Below are positions 57,069 to 64,000 of a DNA stretch of 64,000 nt, piece after piece. Positions within the stretch are counted from its first letter, which is position 1, and every line of letters begins with the position of its first letter. The position numbers were made by a program, and so were the translations under genes. A model generated the notes under the pieces. That model saw nothing but the letters and a program-made list of their open reading frames with translations. It was not told the DNA's origin and searched no databases. The DNA comes from Stappia sp. 28M-7 (lineage in GTDB: Bacteria; Pseudomonadota; Alphaproteobacteria; Rhizobiales; Stappiaceae). The DNA is taken from contig NZ_JACMIA010000001.1 of assembly GCF_014252955.1 (NCBI RefSeq), positions 1,674,001 to 1,738,000 on the forward strand, given 5' to 3'.

Positions 57069-58031
57069 TCAGGCCGGATGCGAGTAGGCGTCGACCGGGA
57101 CGGTGCGGCGCGCGTGTTCGATGAAACGCTGGGCGATCGGCGAGGCGCGCCCGGCAGGGACGAAAAACTGGGTGAGGTAGTCGACCCGCGGCGAGAAGCG
57201 GCGGAAGACGACGCCTTCCAGGGGGCGCAGGCTGACCGGGAACGGGTTCACCAGCCCGATTCCCATTCCCTCGCGCACCAGTTCGCAAATGGCGATGCTG
57301 GTTGCCGTTTCCGCCCGGATCTTCCGCTCGATGCCTCGCTCGGCGAAGATCCGGTCGTAGACGTTGCGCTGGTGAAAGCGGCGGGTCAGCGCGATGAAGG
57401 ATTCGCCGGCCAGATCCTCGGGGACAATTTCGTCCTTGCCCGCAAGCCGGTGATCGGCCGGGATCGCCGCATGGGCGATCGCCTGCCGGAACGGATACAT
57501 CCTCAGCCCGTCGTGCCGCACCCGCCCGTCGCTGATGCCCAGGTCGGCGTTCTCGTCGGCGACGGCGGCCGTCACATAGGTCGACATGCCGATTTCCAGA
57601 TGGACGGAGGCTTCCGGGTTCTCCGCCAGGAAGCCCGGAAGCAGCTTGGTGATCAGCCTGTGGGCATGGGTCGGCGGCGCCGCGATGCGCAGCCGCTTGG
57701 CATTGAGATCTTCCGTTTCCGCCGCATCGAGACGCGCGAGCGTGGCGAAGATCGGCTCGATCTGCTCGTTGAACGCGAGCCCTTCCGAGGTCGGCAGGAT
57801 CTTGTTGCCGTTGCGGTGGAAGAGCTGACGGTTGAGCCGCGCCTCGAGCTGGGCGATGGCGCGGCTGACCGCCGGCTGGGAGATCCCGAGCCGATGCGCC
57901 GCCGCCGTCGTCTTGCCTTCGGAGATGACCGCCCGCAGCACTTCCAGCTCCCGAAGCGTCAGGCCGCTGCGGTTGAGGCCGTTTGCGGCTTGTCGGGCAG
58001 GGGGCTCGTCCGTAACCTCTGTATTTGTCAT
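57069..58031 (-). CDS. LysR-family transcriptional regulator
   Basis: A 320-residue regulator. The N-terminal helix-turn-helix is LTLRELEVLRAVISEGKTTAAAHRLGISQPAVSRAIAQLEARL, followed by the periplasmic-binding-fold effector domain. It is divergent from the importer binding-protein gene across 176 bp and lies 25 bp ahead of the ArgE-type gene. It probably controls both arms of this locus, sensing the imported solute or its product. Confidence 0.92.
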   Translation of the reverse strand: MTNTEVTDEPPARQAANGLNRSGLTLRELEVLRAVISEGKTTAAAHRLGISQPAVSRAIAQLEARLNRQLFHRNGNKILPTSEGLAFNEQIEPIFATLARLDAAETEDLNAKRLRIAAPPTHAHRLITKLLPGFLAENPEASVHLEIGMSTYVTAAVADENADLGISDGRVRHDGLRMYPFRQAIAHAAIPADHRLAGKDEIVPEDLAGESFIALTRRFHQRNVYDRIFAERGIERKIRAETATSIAICELVREGMGIGLVNPFPVSLRPLEGVVFRRFSPRVDYLTQFFVPAGRASPIAQRFIEHARRTVPVDAYSHPA

Positions 58032-58039
58032 GGGAATAG

Positions 58040-58091
58040 AATTATGCGTCTAGGTTATCGTTTTTCGATTGTCGATCATATAAACGCATAA
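58040..58091. promoter_or_regulatory. Widely spaced inverted repeat in the LysR/importer promoter region
   Basis: ATTATGCGT (58040-58048) and ACGCATAAT (58083-58091) are perfect complements 34 bp apart, just upstream of the LysR start codon (58031). This suits two dimers of a LysR tetramer, or a loop. Inferred only. Confidence 0.4.
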
Positions 58092-58176
58092 TAGCCTTTC
58101 CCACAAGCCAGCGGGACGTTCGATCCCGACACAAGGCAGCAGACGGGGACCAGTCGATCCCGCCCCGTCCGTAAAA

Positions 58177-58198
58177 ATCCAGAGGGGATCCAGAGGGG
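58177..58198 (+). repeat. 11-bp tandem duplication covering the ribosome-binding site
   Basis: ATCCAGAGGGG occurs twice in direct succession (58177-58187, 58188-58198), each with an AGAGGGG Shine-Dalgarno-like core. The second copy leads into GGGGAG ahead of the ATG at 58208. Confidence 0.7.
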
Positions 58199-58207
58199 AG
58201 TTACCTG

Positions 58208-59800
58208 ATGAAACCTGCAAGGACGCCGCTCGCGCGCGCGCTCATGGGGGCGGCATGTGCCATTGTCGCCTTCTCCGCGCCCGCGGCCGCCGAGGATCTC
58301 GTGATCGGGCTCGATTCCGAGGCGACCTCGATCGATCCGCATTTCCACAATCTGGGACCGAACAACCAGCTCGGCTTCATGATGTTCGACCGCCTGGCCA
58401 ATCCGGACGAGCGGCAGAACTTCAAGCCGGGTCTTGCCGTTTCGTGGAAGCCGATCGACAGCACGACATGGGAGTTCAAGCTGCGTGAGGGTGTGAAGTT
58501 CCATGACGGATCGGATTTCAATGCCGATGACGTCATCTGCACCTTCGAGCGCGCGCCCAACGTGCCGAACTCGCCGGCCGGCTTCGACACCTACACCAAG
58601 GGAAAGACCTTCGAGAAGATCGACGACTTCACGGTGCACGTGAAGACGGAAGCTCCCTATCCGGTCATGGTCAACGATCTCGGCAACGTCGCCATCGTCT
58701 CCAACGAGACCGGTTGCAAGGGTACGACCGAAGCCTTCAACTCGGGCGAGGCGGCCGCCGGCACCGGTCCTTACAAGTTTGCCGAATACGTACCGGGCGA
58801 CCGGATCGTGCTGGAAGCCAATCCGGACTACTGGGGCGAAAAGCCGATTTGGGACAAGGTCACGCTGAAGCCGATCAAGTCCGGTCCCTCGCGCGTCGCC
58901 GCCCTGCTGGCCGGCGATGTCGACATCATCAACGGCGTGCCGACCACGGACATCGAGACGCTGAAGGGCCGCGACAGCGTGGTTCTCTCGCAAGGCGTTT
59001 CCAACCGCGTCATCTATCTCCATCTCGACCACTTCCGCGAGAATTCGCCCTTCGTGAAGGCGAATGGAGGCGGCGAGATCAAGAACCCGCTCCAGGACCT
59101 GCGCGTCCGTAAGGCGATTTCCAAGGCGATCTCGCGCGAGCTGATCCGCGACCGTGTCATGGAAGGGCTCGCCATTCCCGCCGGCCAGCTGCTGCCGGAA
59201 GGCTTCTTCGGCGTTTCGGAGAACCTGAAGGCCGAAGCCTACGACGTGGAGGGTGCGAAGGCGCTTCTCGCCGAGGCAGGATTGCCGGATGGCTTCGAAC
59301 TGACCATCCACGGGCCGAACGACCGCTATCTGAACGATGCCAAGATCGCCGAGGCCATCGCGCAGATGCTGACGCGGGCCGGCATCAAGACGGCAGTCGA
59401 GACGATGCCTCGGTCGGTCTACTTCACCCGTGCCTCCACGGGTGCGGACGGCCTGCCCGAGTTCTCGCTTATCCTTGTCGGCTGGGGCGCCGGTTCCGGC
59501 GAGGCCTCTTCGCCGCTGCGCGCTCTCATCGCCACGTTCGACAATGACAAGGGTATGGGTACGGCCAACCGTGGCCGCTACTCCAACCCGGAAGTCGACA
59601 AGCTGATCGAGGATGCGCTGTCCGAGGTGGACGACGAGAAGCGTGCAGGCTTGCTGGCCAAGGCGACGGAAGTGGCCATCGGTGATCTCGCGATCATTCC
59701 GATCCACTACCAGGTCAACACCTGGGCGAGCCGCAAGGGCCTCAAGTACATCCCGCGCACGGACGAGTACACGGTCGCCTATGGCGTGCTGAAGGACTGA
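58208..59800 (+). CDS. Peptide-type ABC transporter binding protein
   Basis: A 530-residue exported protein of the SBP_bac_5 family. The signal peptide ends FSAPAAA before EDLVIGLDSEATSIDPHFHN. The family segments FKPGLAVSWKPIDSTTWEFKLREGVKFHDGSDFNADDV and GTGPYKFAEYVPGDRIVLEANPDYWG are clear. Length is normal for DppA/GsiB. It opens a five-gene importer operon divergent from a LysR gene. Ligand unknown; neighbouring hydrolases point to N-acyl amino acids or small peptides. Confidence 0.92.
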   Translation: MKPARTPLARALMGAACAIVAFSAPAAAEDLVIGLDSEATSIDPHFHNLGPNNQLGFMMFDRLANPDERQNFKPGLAVSWKPIDSTTWEFKLREGVKFHDGSDFNADDVICTFERAPNVPNSPAGFDTYTKGKTFEKIDDFTVHVKTEAPYPVMVNDLGNVAIVSNETGCKGTTEAFNSGEAAAGTGPYKFAEYVPGDRIVLEANPDYWGEKPIWDKVTLKPIKSGPSRVAALLAGDVDIINGVPTTDIETLKGRDSVVLSQGVSNRVIYLHLDHFRENSPFVKANGGGEIKNPLQDLRVRKAISKAISRELIRDRVMEGLAIPAGQLLPEGFFGVSENLKAEAYDVEGAKALLAEAGLPDGFELTIHGPNDRYLNDAKIAEAIAQMLTRAGIKTAVETMPRSVYFTRASTGADGLPEFSLILVGWGAGSGEASSPLRALIATFDNDKGMGTANRGRYSNPEVDKLIEDALSEVDDEKRAGLLAKATEVAIGDLAIIPIHYQVNTWASRKGLKYIPRTDEYTVAYGVLKD

Positions 59801-59809
59801 CCGGGCCAT

Positions 59810-59844
59810 GCCCCTGTTTCCGGCCTCGTGCCGGGGGCAGGGGC
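59810..59844 (+). terminator. Nested hairpin after the binding-protein gene
   Basis: Outer arms GCCCCTG/CAGGGGC enclose inner arms CCGGC/GCCGG, starting 10 bp after the stop. No T-tract follows. It probably stabilises the upstream message or causes partial termination. Confidence 0.55.
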
Positions 59845-59873
59845 TCCCTCGGTTTTCCGTCGCGATGAACTGG

Positions 59874-59903
59874 CCGGAAATGGCGGTGTCCCGCCATTTC
59901 CGG
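59874..59903 (+). terminator. Second hairpin between the binding-protein and permease genes
   Basis: A perfect 13-bp stem (CCGGAAATGGCGG, TGTC, CCGCCATTTCCGG) lies 51 bp before the permease ATG. No T-tract. With the preceding hairpin it should lower expression of the membrane genes relative to the binding protein. Confidence 0.6.
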
Positions 59904-59953
59904 TCATTGACATCGCTTTTCCAGTTCATGCCGCAACGCCGGGAGACCGCTTG

Positions 59954-60931
59954 ATGAGCGTCTTCATTCTTCGCCGCCTCCTGCAGAGCGCGCTGGTCAT
60001 GGTTGCCATGGCCATGATCGTTTTCTTCGGCGTCCATCTCGTCGGCGATCCCGTCTACATGTTCGTCACGCCGGACATGGACCAGCAGGACATCGAGAAC
60101 GTCACACGGGCACTCGGTCTCGACAGGCCGATCTGGGAACAGTTCTGGCTGTTCATCGTCAATGCCCTCAGCGGCAATCTCGGCCAGTCCTTCATCTTCG
60201 GTGAGCCGGCTCTCGGCCTCATCATCCAGCGCATGCCCGCGACGCTGGAGCTCGCCTTCGCTGCGCTTCTGCTGGCGGTGGTGATCGGCATTCCGCTCGG
60301 CCTTTATGCCGGGCTCTATCCCGACAGTTTTTCCTCACGGGCCATCATGGCCGGCTCGATCGTCGGCTTCTCGCTGCCCACCTTCTGGGTCGGGATCATG
60401 ATGATCATGGTCTTCGCCGTGATGCTCGGCTGGCTTCCCTCGACCGGGCGGGGCGATACCGTGCAGGTCTTCGGCATCCACCTGTCGTTCCTCACCCTGG
60501 ACGGATTGCGGCATCTGGCGCTTCCAGCGCTCAATCTTGCGCTGCTGAAGATCTCGCTGGTGATCCGCCTGACCCGGGCCGGCACGCGCGAGGCGATGCT
60601 GCAGGACTACATCAAGTTCGCCCGCGCCAAGGGTCTTTCGCGCTCGCGCATCGTCGGCGTGCACCTGCTGAAGAACATCATGATCCCGGTCGTCACCGTT
60701 CTCGGCCTGGAGTTCGGCTCGCTGATCGCCTTCTCGGTGGTGACGGAGACGATCTTCGCATGGCCAGGCATGGGCAAGCTGCTGATCGAGTCGATCCAGC
60801 AACTCGACCGGCCGATCATCGTCGCCTACCTGATGATGATCGTCTTCCTGTTCGTCGTCATCAACCTGGTGGTCGACATCCTCTATTCGGTCCTCGATCC
60901 GCGGGTGCGGCTCGGCGACCGCGGCCAGTGA
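59954..60931 (+). CDS. Peptide-type ABC transporter permease, DppB-like
   Basis: A 325-residue inner-membrane protein with six helices. FILRRLLQSALVMVAMAMIVFFGVHLVGDPV is the N-terminal helix and ARAKGLSRSRIVGVHLLKNIMIPVVTVLG the EAA loop that contacts the ATPase. It ends in VVDILYSVLDPRVRLG. ATG at 59954 has GGGAG upstream; the frame extends back to 59828 through the hairpins and is not used. Confidence 0.93.
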   Translation: MSVFILRRLLQSALVMVAMAMIVFFGVHLVGDPVYMFVTPDMDQQDIENVTRALGLDRPIWEQFWLFIVNALSGNLGQSFIFGEPALGLIIQRMPATLELAFAALLLAVVIGIPLGLYAGLYPDSFSSRAIMAGSIVGFSLPTFWVGIMMIMVFAVMLGWLPSTGRGDTVQVFGIHLSFLTLDGLRHLALPALNLALLKISLVIRLTRAGTREAMLQDYIKFARAKGLSRSRIVGVHLLKNIMIPVVTVLGLEFGSLIAFSVVTETIFAWPGMGKLLIESIQQLDRPIIVAYLMMIVFLFVVINLVVDILYSVLDPRVRLGDRGQ

Positions 60932-60942
60932 AGGCGGACCCC

Positions 60943-61866
60943 ATGGCATCCACGCACACTCCGGCCGGCGGCGCGCCTCCCGCCCGACGCGCGGCCGATA
61001 CGCCGTTCCGCCGCTTCCTGTCGGACTTCACCGACAGCCGGCTTGCGGTTCTCGCGGCCGTCCTGCTCGTGATCATCATTTTTCTCGCGGTCTTCGCACC
61101 CTGGATCGCACCGCAGGACCCCTATGATCTCGCCGTCGTCTCGATCTTCGACGCCCGCCTGCCGCCGGGTTCGCAGAGCATGGACGGCGTCACCTTCTGG
61201 CTGGGCACGGACGGGGCCGGTCGCGACCTGCTCTCCGCCATCATCTACGGATTGCGCATCTCGCTGTCGGTCGGTGTCGCCTCGGCCATCATCGCGCTCA
61301 CGGTCGGCATGATCGTCGGTCTGCTTGCGGCCTATGCCGGTGGCCGGACCGAGGGGCTGATCATGCGCATCGTCGACATTCAGCTGTCGCTGCCGGCCGT
61401 GCTGATCGCGCTGATCCTTCTCGCCATCCTCGGCAAGGGCATAGACAAGATCATCATCGCGCTCGTGATCGCGCAGTGGGCCTATTACGCGCGCACCGTG
61501 CGGGCCTCGGCGCTGGTCGAGCGTCGGCGCGAATATGTCGAGGCGGCGGCCTGTCTCGGCCTGTCCCATGCGCGCATCGTCTTCCGGCATATCCTGCCGA
61601 ACTGCATCGCTCCGCTGATCGTCGTCGGCACCGTGCAGACCGCCCACGCCATCGCGCTGGAGGCGACGCTCTCCTTCCTCGGCGTCGGCCTGCCGCAGAC
61701 CGAGCCTTCCCTTGGTCTTCTGATCTCCAACGGCTTCGAATACATGCTGTCCGGCAAGTACTGGATCGCCGTGTTCCCAGGCGTTGCACTTCTGATCACC
61801 ATCGTCACCATCAACATTGTCGGCGACCAGCTCCGCGACGTGCTGAACCCGCGGCTGCAGAAGTGA
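60943..61866 (+). CDS. Peptide-type ABC transporter permease, DppC-like
   Basis: A 307-residue inner-membrane protein. It has an N-terminal helix (LAVLAAVLLVIIIFLAVFAPWIAPQDP), the conserved WLGTDGAGRDLLSAIIYGLRISL, and the EAA loop AAACLGLSHARIVFRHILPNC. A GTG at 60928 overlapping the upstream stop is an alternative start; ATG 60943 has AAGGCGG upstream. It forms the transmembrane pore with the preceding permease. Confidence 0.92.
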   Translation: MASTHTPAGGAPPARRAADTPFRRFLSDFTDSRLAVLAAVLLVIIIFLAVFAPWIAPQDPYDLAVVSIFDARLPPGSQSMDGVTFWLGTDGAGRDLLSAIIYGLRISLSVGVASAIIALTVGMIVGLLAAYAGGRTEGLIMRIVDIQLSLPAVLIALILLAILGKGIDKIIIALVIAQWAYYARTVRASALVERRREYVEAAACLGLSHARIVFRHILPNCIAPLIVVGTVQTAHAIALEATLSFLGVGLPQTEPSLGLLISNGFEYMLSGKYWIAVFPGVALLITIVTINIVGDQLRDVLNPRLQK

Positions 61867-61873
61867 GGGCCGC

Positions 61874-62872
61874 ATGACCCGTGAAACCATTCTCGAGGTC
61901 CAGGATCTACGGACCCATTTCTTCACCAAGGCAGGCGTCGCTCGCGCCGTCGATGGTGTCTCGTTCTCGCTTGCCCGCGGCGAGGTGCTCGGCCTCGTCG
62001 GCGAAAGCGGCTCGGGCAAGACTGTCACCGGCTTCTCGCTGATGGGCCTTGTCGATCCCCCGGGACGCTTGGTCTCGGGCTCGATCCGCCTGGGCGGAGA
62101 GGAACTGGCCGGCCTGCCGGAAGAGGGGTGGCGACGGCTCCGGGGCCGGCGGATCGCCATGATCTTCCAGGACCCGATGATGACGCTCAATCCGGTCCTG
62201 CGCATCGATACGCAGATGATCGAGGCGATCCGCGCTCATGCCGGTGTGTCGCACGAGGCGGCCCGCGAGCGGGCCCGTGAGGCGCTTGCCCGTGTCGGCA
62301 TTCCCTCGCCGGACGAGCGGCTCGCCGCCTATCCGCACCAGTTCTCCGGCGGCATGCGCCAGCGCGTCGCCATCGCCATTGCCCTCCTCAACGAACCGGA
62401 GGTGATCGTTGCCGACGAGCCGACCACGGCGCTCGACGTCACCATTCAGGCGCAGATCCTCTATGAGGTGCAGAAGCTGTGCGCCGACACGGGGCTTGCG
62501 ATGATCTGGATCACCCATGATCTCGCCGTCGTCGGCGGCCTCGCGGACCGGGTGGCGGTGATGTATGCCGGCCGGATCGTCGAGCAGGGGCCGGTCGATG
62601 CCGTTCTCGATGCGCCCTTCCATCCCTATACGCACGGGCTGATCGGGTCCGTGCCCAGTCAGAACCGGCGCGGCGCGCGCCTGACCCAGATCCCCGGCAT
62701 GGCGCCGTCGCTGTTGTCCCTGCCTGAGGGCTGCAGCTTTGCCGCCCGCTGTCCGCGCGCCGATACCGCCTGCACGGTCATGCCGGATCTGGCCGAGCTG
62801 GAGGCCGGCCGGTTCTCGCGCTGCCACCATCCGCACCGAACTCTCGAAACCGCCAGGGGAGGTGCCGCATGA
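61874..62872 (+). CDS. Peptide-type ABC transporter ATPase, DppD-like
   Basis: A 332-residue ATPase with [19 protein letters not shown] (Q-loop), [24 protein letters not shown] and WITHDLAVV. The C-terminal oligopeptide extension has [14 protein letters not shown], a four-cysteine-type motif. It begins seven bases after the permease stop and overlaps the next ATPase gene by 4 bp (ATGA). All catalytic residues are present. Confidence 0.95.
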   Translation: MTRETILEVQDLRTHFFTKAGVARAVDGVSFSLARGEVLGLVGESGSGKTVTGFSLMGLVDPPGRLVSGSIRLGGEELAGLPEEGWRRLRGRRIAMIFQDPMMTLNPVLRIDTQMIEAIRAHAGVSHEAARERAREALARVGIPSPDERLAAYPHQFSGGMRQRVAIAIALLNEPEVIVADEPTTALDVTIQAQILYEVQKLCADTGLAMIWITHDLAVVGGLADRVAVMYAGRIVEQGPVDAVLDAPFHPYTHGLIGSVPSQNRRGARLTQIPGMAPSLLSLPEGCSFAARCPRADTACTVMPDLAELEAGRFSRCHHPHRTLETARGGAA

Positions 62873-63867
62873 GCGCCGCGCCGCTTCTTGCCCTCGATGC
62901 CGTGTCGAAGCGCTTCGTGCGCCGTCTCGACGCCGCCGAGAAGATCGTCAACCTGTTCGGCGGCAACCGGCAGGAGGAGGTCGTCCACGCCGTCGACAAT
63001 GTCTCCCTGCAGATCGCCGAAGGCGAGGTGGTCGGCCTTGTCGGCGAGAGCGGTTGCGGCAAGTCCACGCTCGGGCGCGTGGTTGCCGGGGTTCATGCCC
63101 CCAGTGCCGGCCGCGTCCTGTGGCGCGGGCAGGATATCGAAAGCCTGTCCGGGGCCGAGCGCCGCGATGCGGCGCTGAAAATCCAGATGATCTTCCAGGA
63201 CCCCATGTCCTCGCTCAATCCGCGCATGCGCGTGCGCGACATCGTCGGCGAGGCGCCGAGGGTGCATGGTCTGGTGTCGGGCGGCGAGGTCGCCGACTAT
63301 GTCGACCGCATGTTGCTGCGGGTGGGCCTCGACCCCAGCTACAAGAGCCGCTATCCGCACCAGTTTTCCGGCGGTCAGCGCCAGCGCATCGGCATCGCCC
63401 GGGCCCTTGCCGTGCAGCCCGACTTCCTGGTCTGCGATGAAAGCATCGCCGCGCTCGACGTCTCGATCCAGGCGCAGGTGCTCAATCTCTTCATGGACCT
63501 GCGCGAGGATCTGGGGCTCACCTACCTTTTCATCTCCCACGACCTCGGCGTGGTCGAGCATCTCGCCGACCGGGTGGTGATCATGTATCTCGGCCGCGTG
63601 GTGGAAAGCGCGCCGGCGGCGGAGCTCTTCGCCGACCCCAATCATCCCTACGCCAGGGCGCTGCTGGAAGAGGTGCCGCGGATCGATACGCGCAAGCGGG
63701 TGTTCCAGCCGGTGAAGGGCGAGATCCCGTCGCCGCTCGCCCCGCCGACCGGTTGCCATTTCCACCCGCGATGCCCGCATGCAAAGCCGCGCTGCCGCGA
63801 GGAAGCGCCGGCCCTGCGCGAGATTGCGCCGGGTCGCATCTCCGCCTGTCACCTCAACGAGGCATAG
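62869..63867 (+). CDS. Peptide-type ABC transporter ATPase, DppF-like
   Basis: A 332-residue ATPase. It has Walker A GESGCGKST, Q-loop QDPMSSLNPR, signature [11 protein letters not shown], Walker B FLVCDESIAALDV (Ser-Ile in place of the usual Pro-Thr) and FISHDLGVV. The C-terminal GCHFHPRCPHAKPRCREE is the oligopeptide-type cysteine motif. It pairs with the DppD-like ATPase. The N-formylglutamate amidohydrolase gene starts three bases after its stop. Confidence 0.95.
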   Translation: MSAAPLLALDAVSKRFVRRLDAAEKIVNLFGGNRQEEVVHAVDNVSLQIAEGEVVGLVGESGCGKSTLGRVVAGVHAPSAGRVLWRGQDIESLSGAERRDAALKIQMIFQDPMSSLNPRMRVRDIVGEAPRVHGLVSGGEVADYVDRMLLRVGLDPSYKSRYPHQFSGGQRQRIGIARALAVQPDFLVCDESIAALDVSIQAQVLNLFMDLREDLGLTYLFISHDLGVVEHLADRVVIMYLGRVVESAPAAELFADPNHPYARALLEEVPRIDTRKRVFQPVKGEIPSPLAPPTGCHFHPRCPHAKPRCREEAPALREIAPGRISACHLNEA

Positions 63868-63870
63868 GGC

Positions 63871-64000
63871 ATGTGCGCGGTGCCGAAGGGCGGGGAGGGG
63901 GAGGTGTTCGACATCCTGCGACCTGCCGGCTCGGCGGTGCCGCTAGTCCTCGACAGCCCGCACTCCGGCACGCTCTATCCGCCGGACTTTAGGCCGGCCC
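63871..64000 (+). CDS. N-formylglutamate amidohydrolase, 5' part
   Basis: The gene runs off the window; 43 codons are visible. VFDILRPAGSAVPLVLDSPHSGTLYPPDF contains the family-defining DSPHSG motif, with the histidine near the zinc site. These enzymes hydrolyse N-formyl-glutamate and related N-acyl amino acids. It is the sixth gene of the importer operon, supporting an acyl-amino-acid role for the locus. Identification rests on a short segment. Confidence 0.75.
   Translation, partial: MCAVPKGGEGEVFDILRPAGSAVPLVLDSPHSGTLYPPDFRPA

Noticed and set aside
1-64000. Insertion sequences, integrases, tRNA genes or prophage remnants
   Set aside because: No transposase-like or integrase-like protein, no terminal inverted repeats and no cloverleaf-type sequence were recognised; composition is even throughout, so there is no direct sign of recent transfer.

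Overview
The window is a contiguous, gene-dense, high-GC piece of chromosome. It encodes about 54 protein genes plus a short attenuator leader peptide. Several traits point to an alphaproteobacterium of the Hyphomicrobiales (Rhizobiales): a fused anthranilate synthase TrpE-TrpG, a trp leader peptide with tandem Trp codons, a PleC/DivJ/PdhS-type histidine kinase, and many ABC uptake operons. I see no rRNA, tRNA, CRISPR array, insertion sequence or phage gene. Genus assignment is not possible from the sequence alone.

Layout. 1-9.1 kb holds housekeeping genes: the 3' part of glnE, an ArsR/SRPBCC pair, a PAS histidine kinase, aminopeptidase N and an arylformamidase-like hydrolase. 9.3-11.2 kb is a membrane class III cyclase. 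11.4-17.4 kb is a four-gene solute ABC importer preceded by a perfect TGTGA-N6-TCACA site. 17.5-29.4 kb is the least explained region. One methyltransferase and one deacetylase gene converge there. Four glycosyltransferase genes run leftward. Diverging from them is a rightward run: an ABC-exporter-like protein with a degraded ATPase, a 30-codon ORF, a cyclic-nucleotide-binding protein, a metallo-beta-lactamase-fold hydrolase and a class III cyclase. I propose it as a candidate undescribed system in which glycoconjugate synthesis or export is tied to cyclic nucleotide signalling.

29.4-37.1 kb carries a short-chain dehydrogenase whose 3' end is copied in a 35-bp tandem repeat, then ilvD and a livFGMHK-type importer. 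39.4-47.6 kb encodes a coenzyme A-dependent aerobic 2-aminobenzoate (anthranilate) pathway: a two-domain monooxygenase/reductase, SDR, MarR regulator, enoyl-CoA hydratase, acyl-CoA dehydrogenase, CoA ligase and a RidA-like protein. A near-identical 18-bp palindrome lies upstream of both this divergent cluster and the liv-type importer, so the importer probably belongs to the same regulon and carries the aromatic substrate.

47.7-52.4 kb is a mixed accessory stretch: nitroreductase, OafA-type acyltransferase, tautomerase, SnoaL-like protein, glutathione transferase and HxlR regulator. 52.4-54.8 kb is trpE(G) with its attenuator. 54.9-64.0 kb combines an aspartoacylase-family hydrolase, an ArgE-type deacetylase, a LysR regulator, a five-gene peptide-type ABC importer and the start of an N-formylglutamate amidohydrolase gene. 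It reads as an uptake and deacylation locus for N-acyl amino acids or small peptides.
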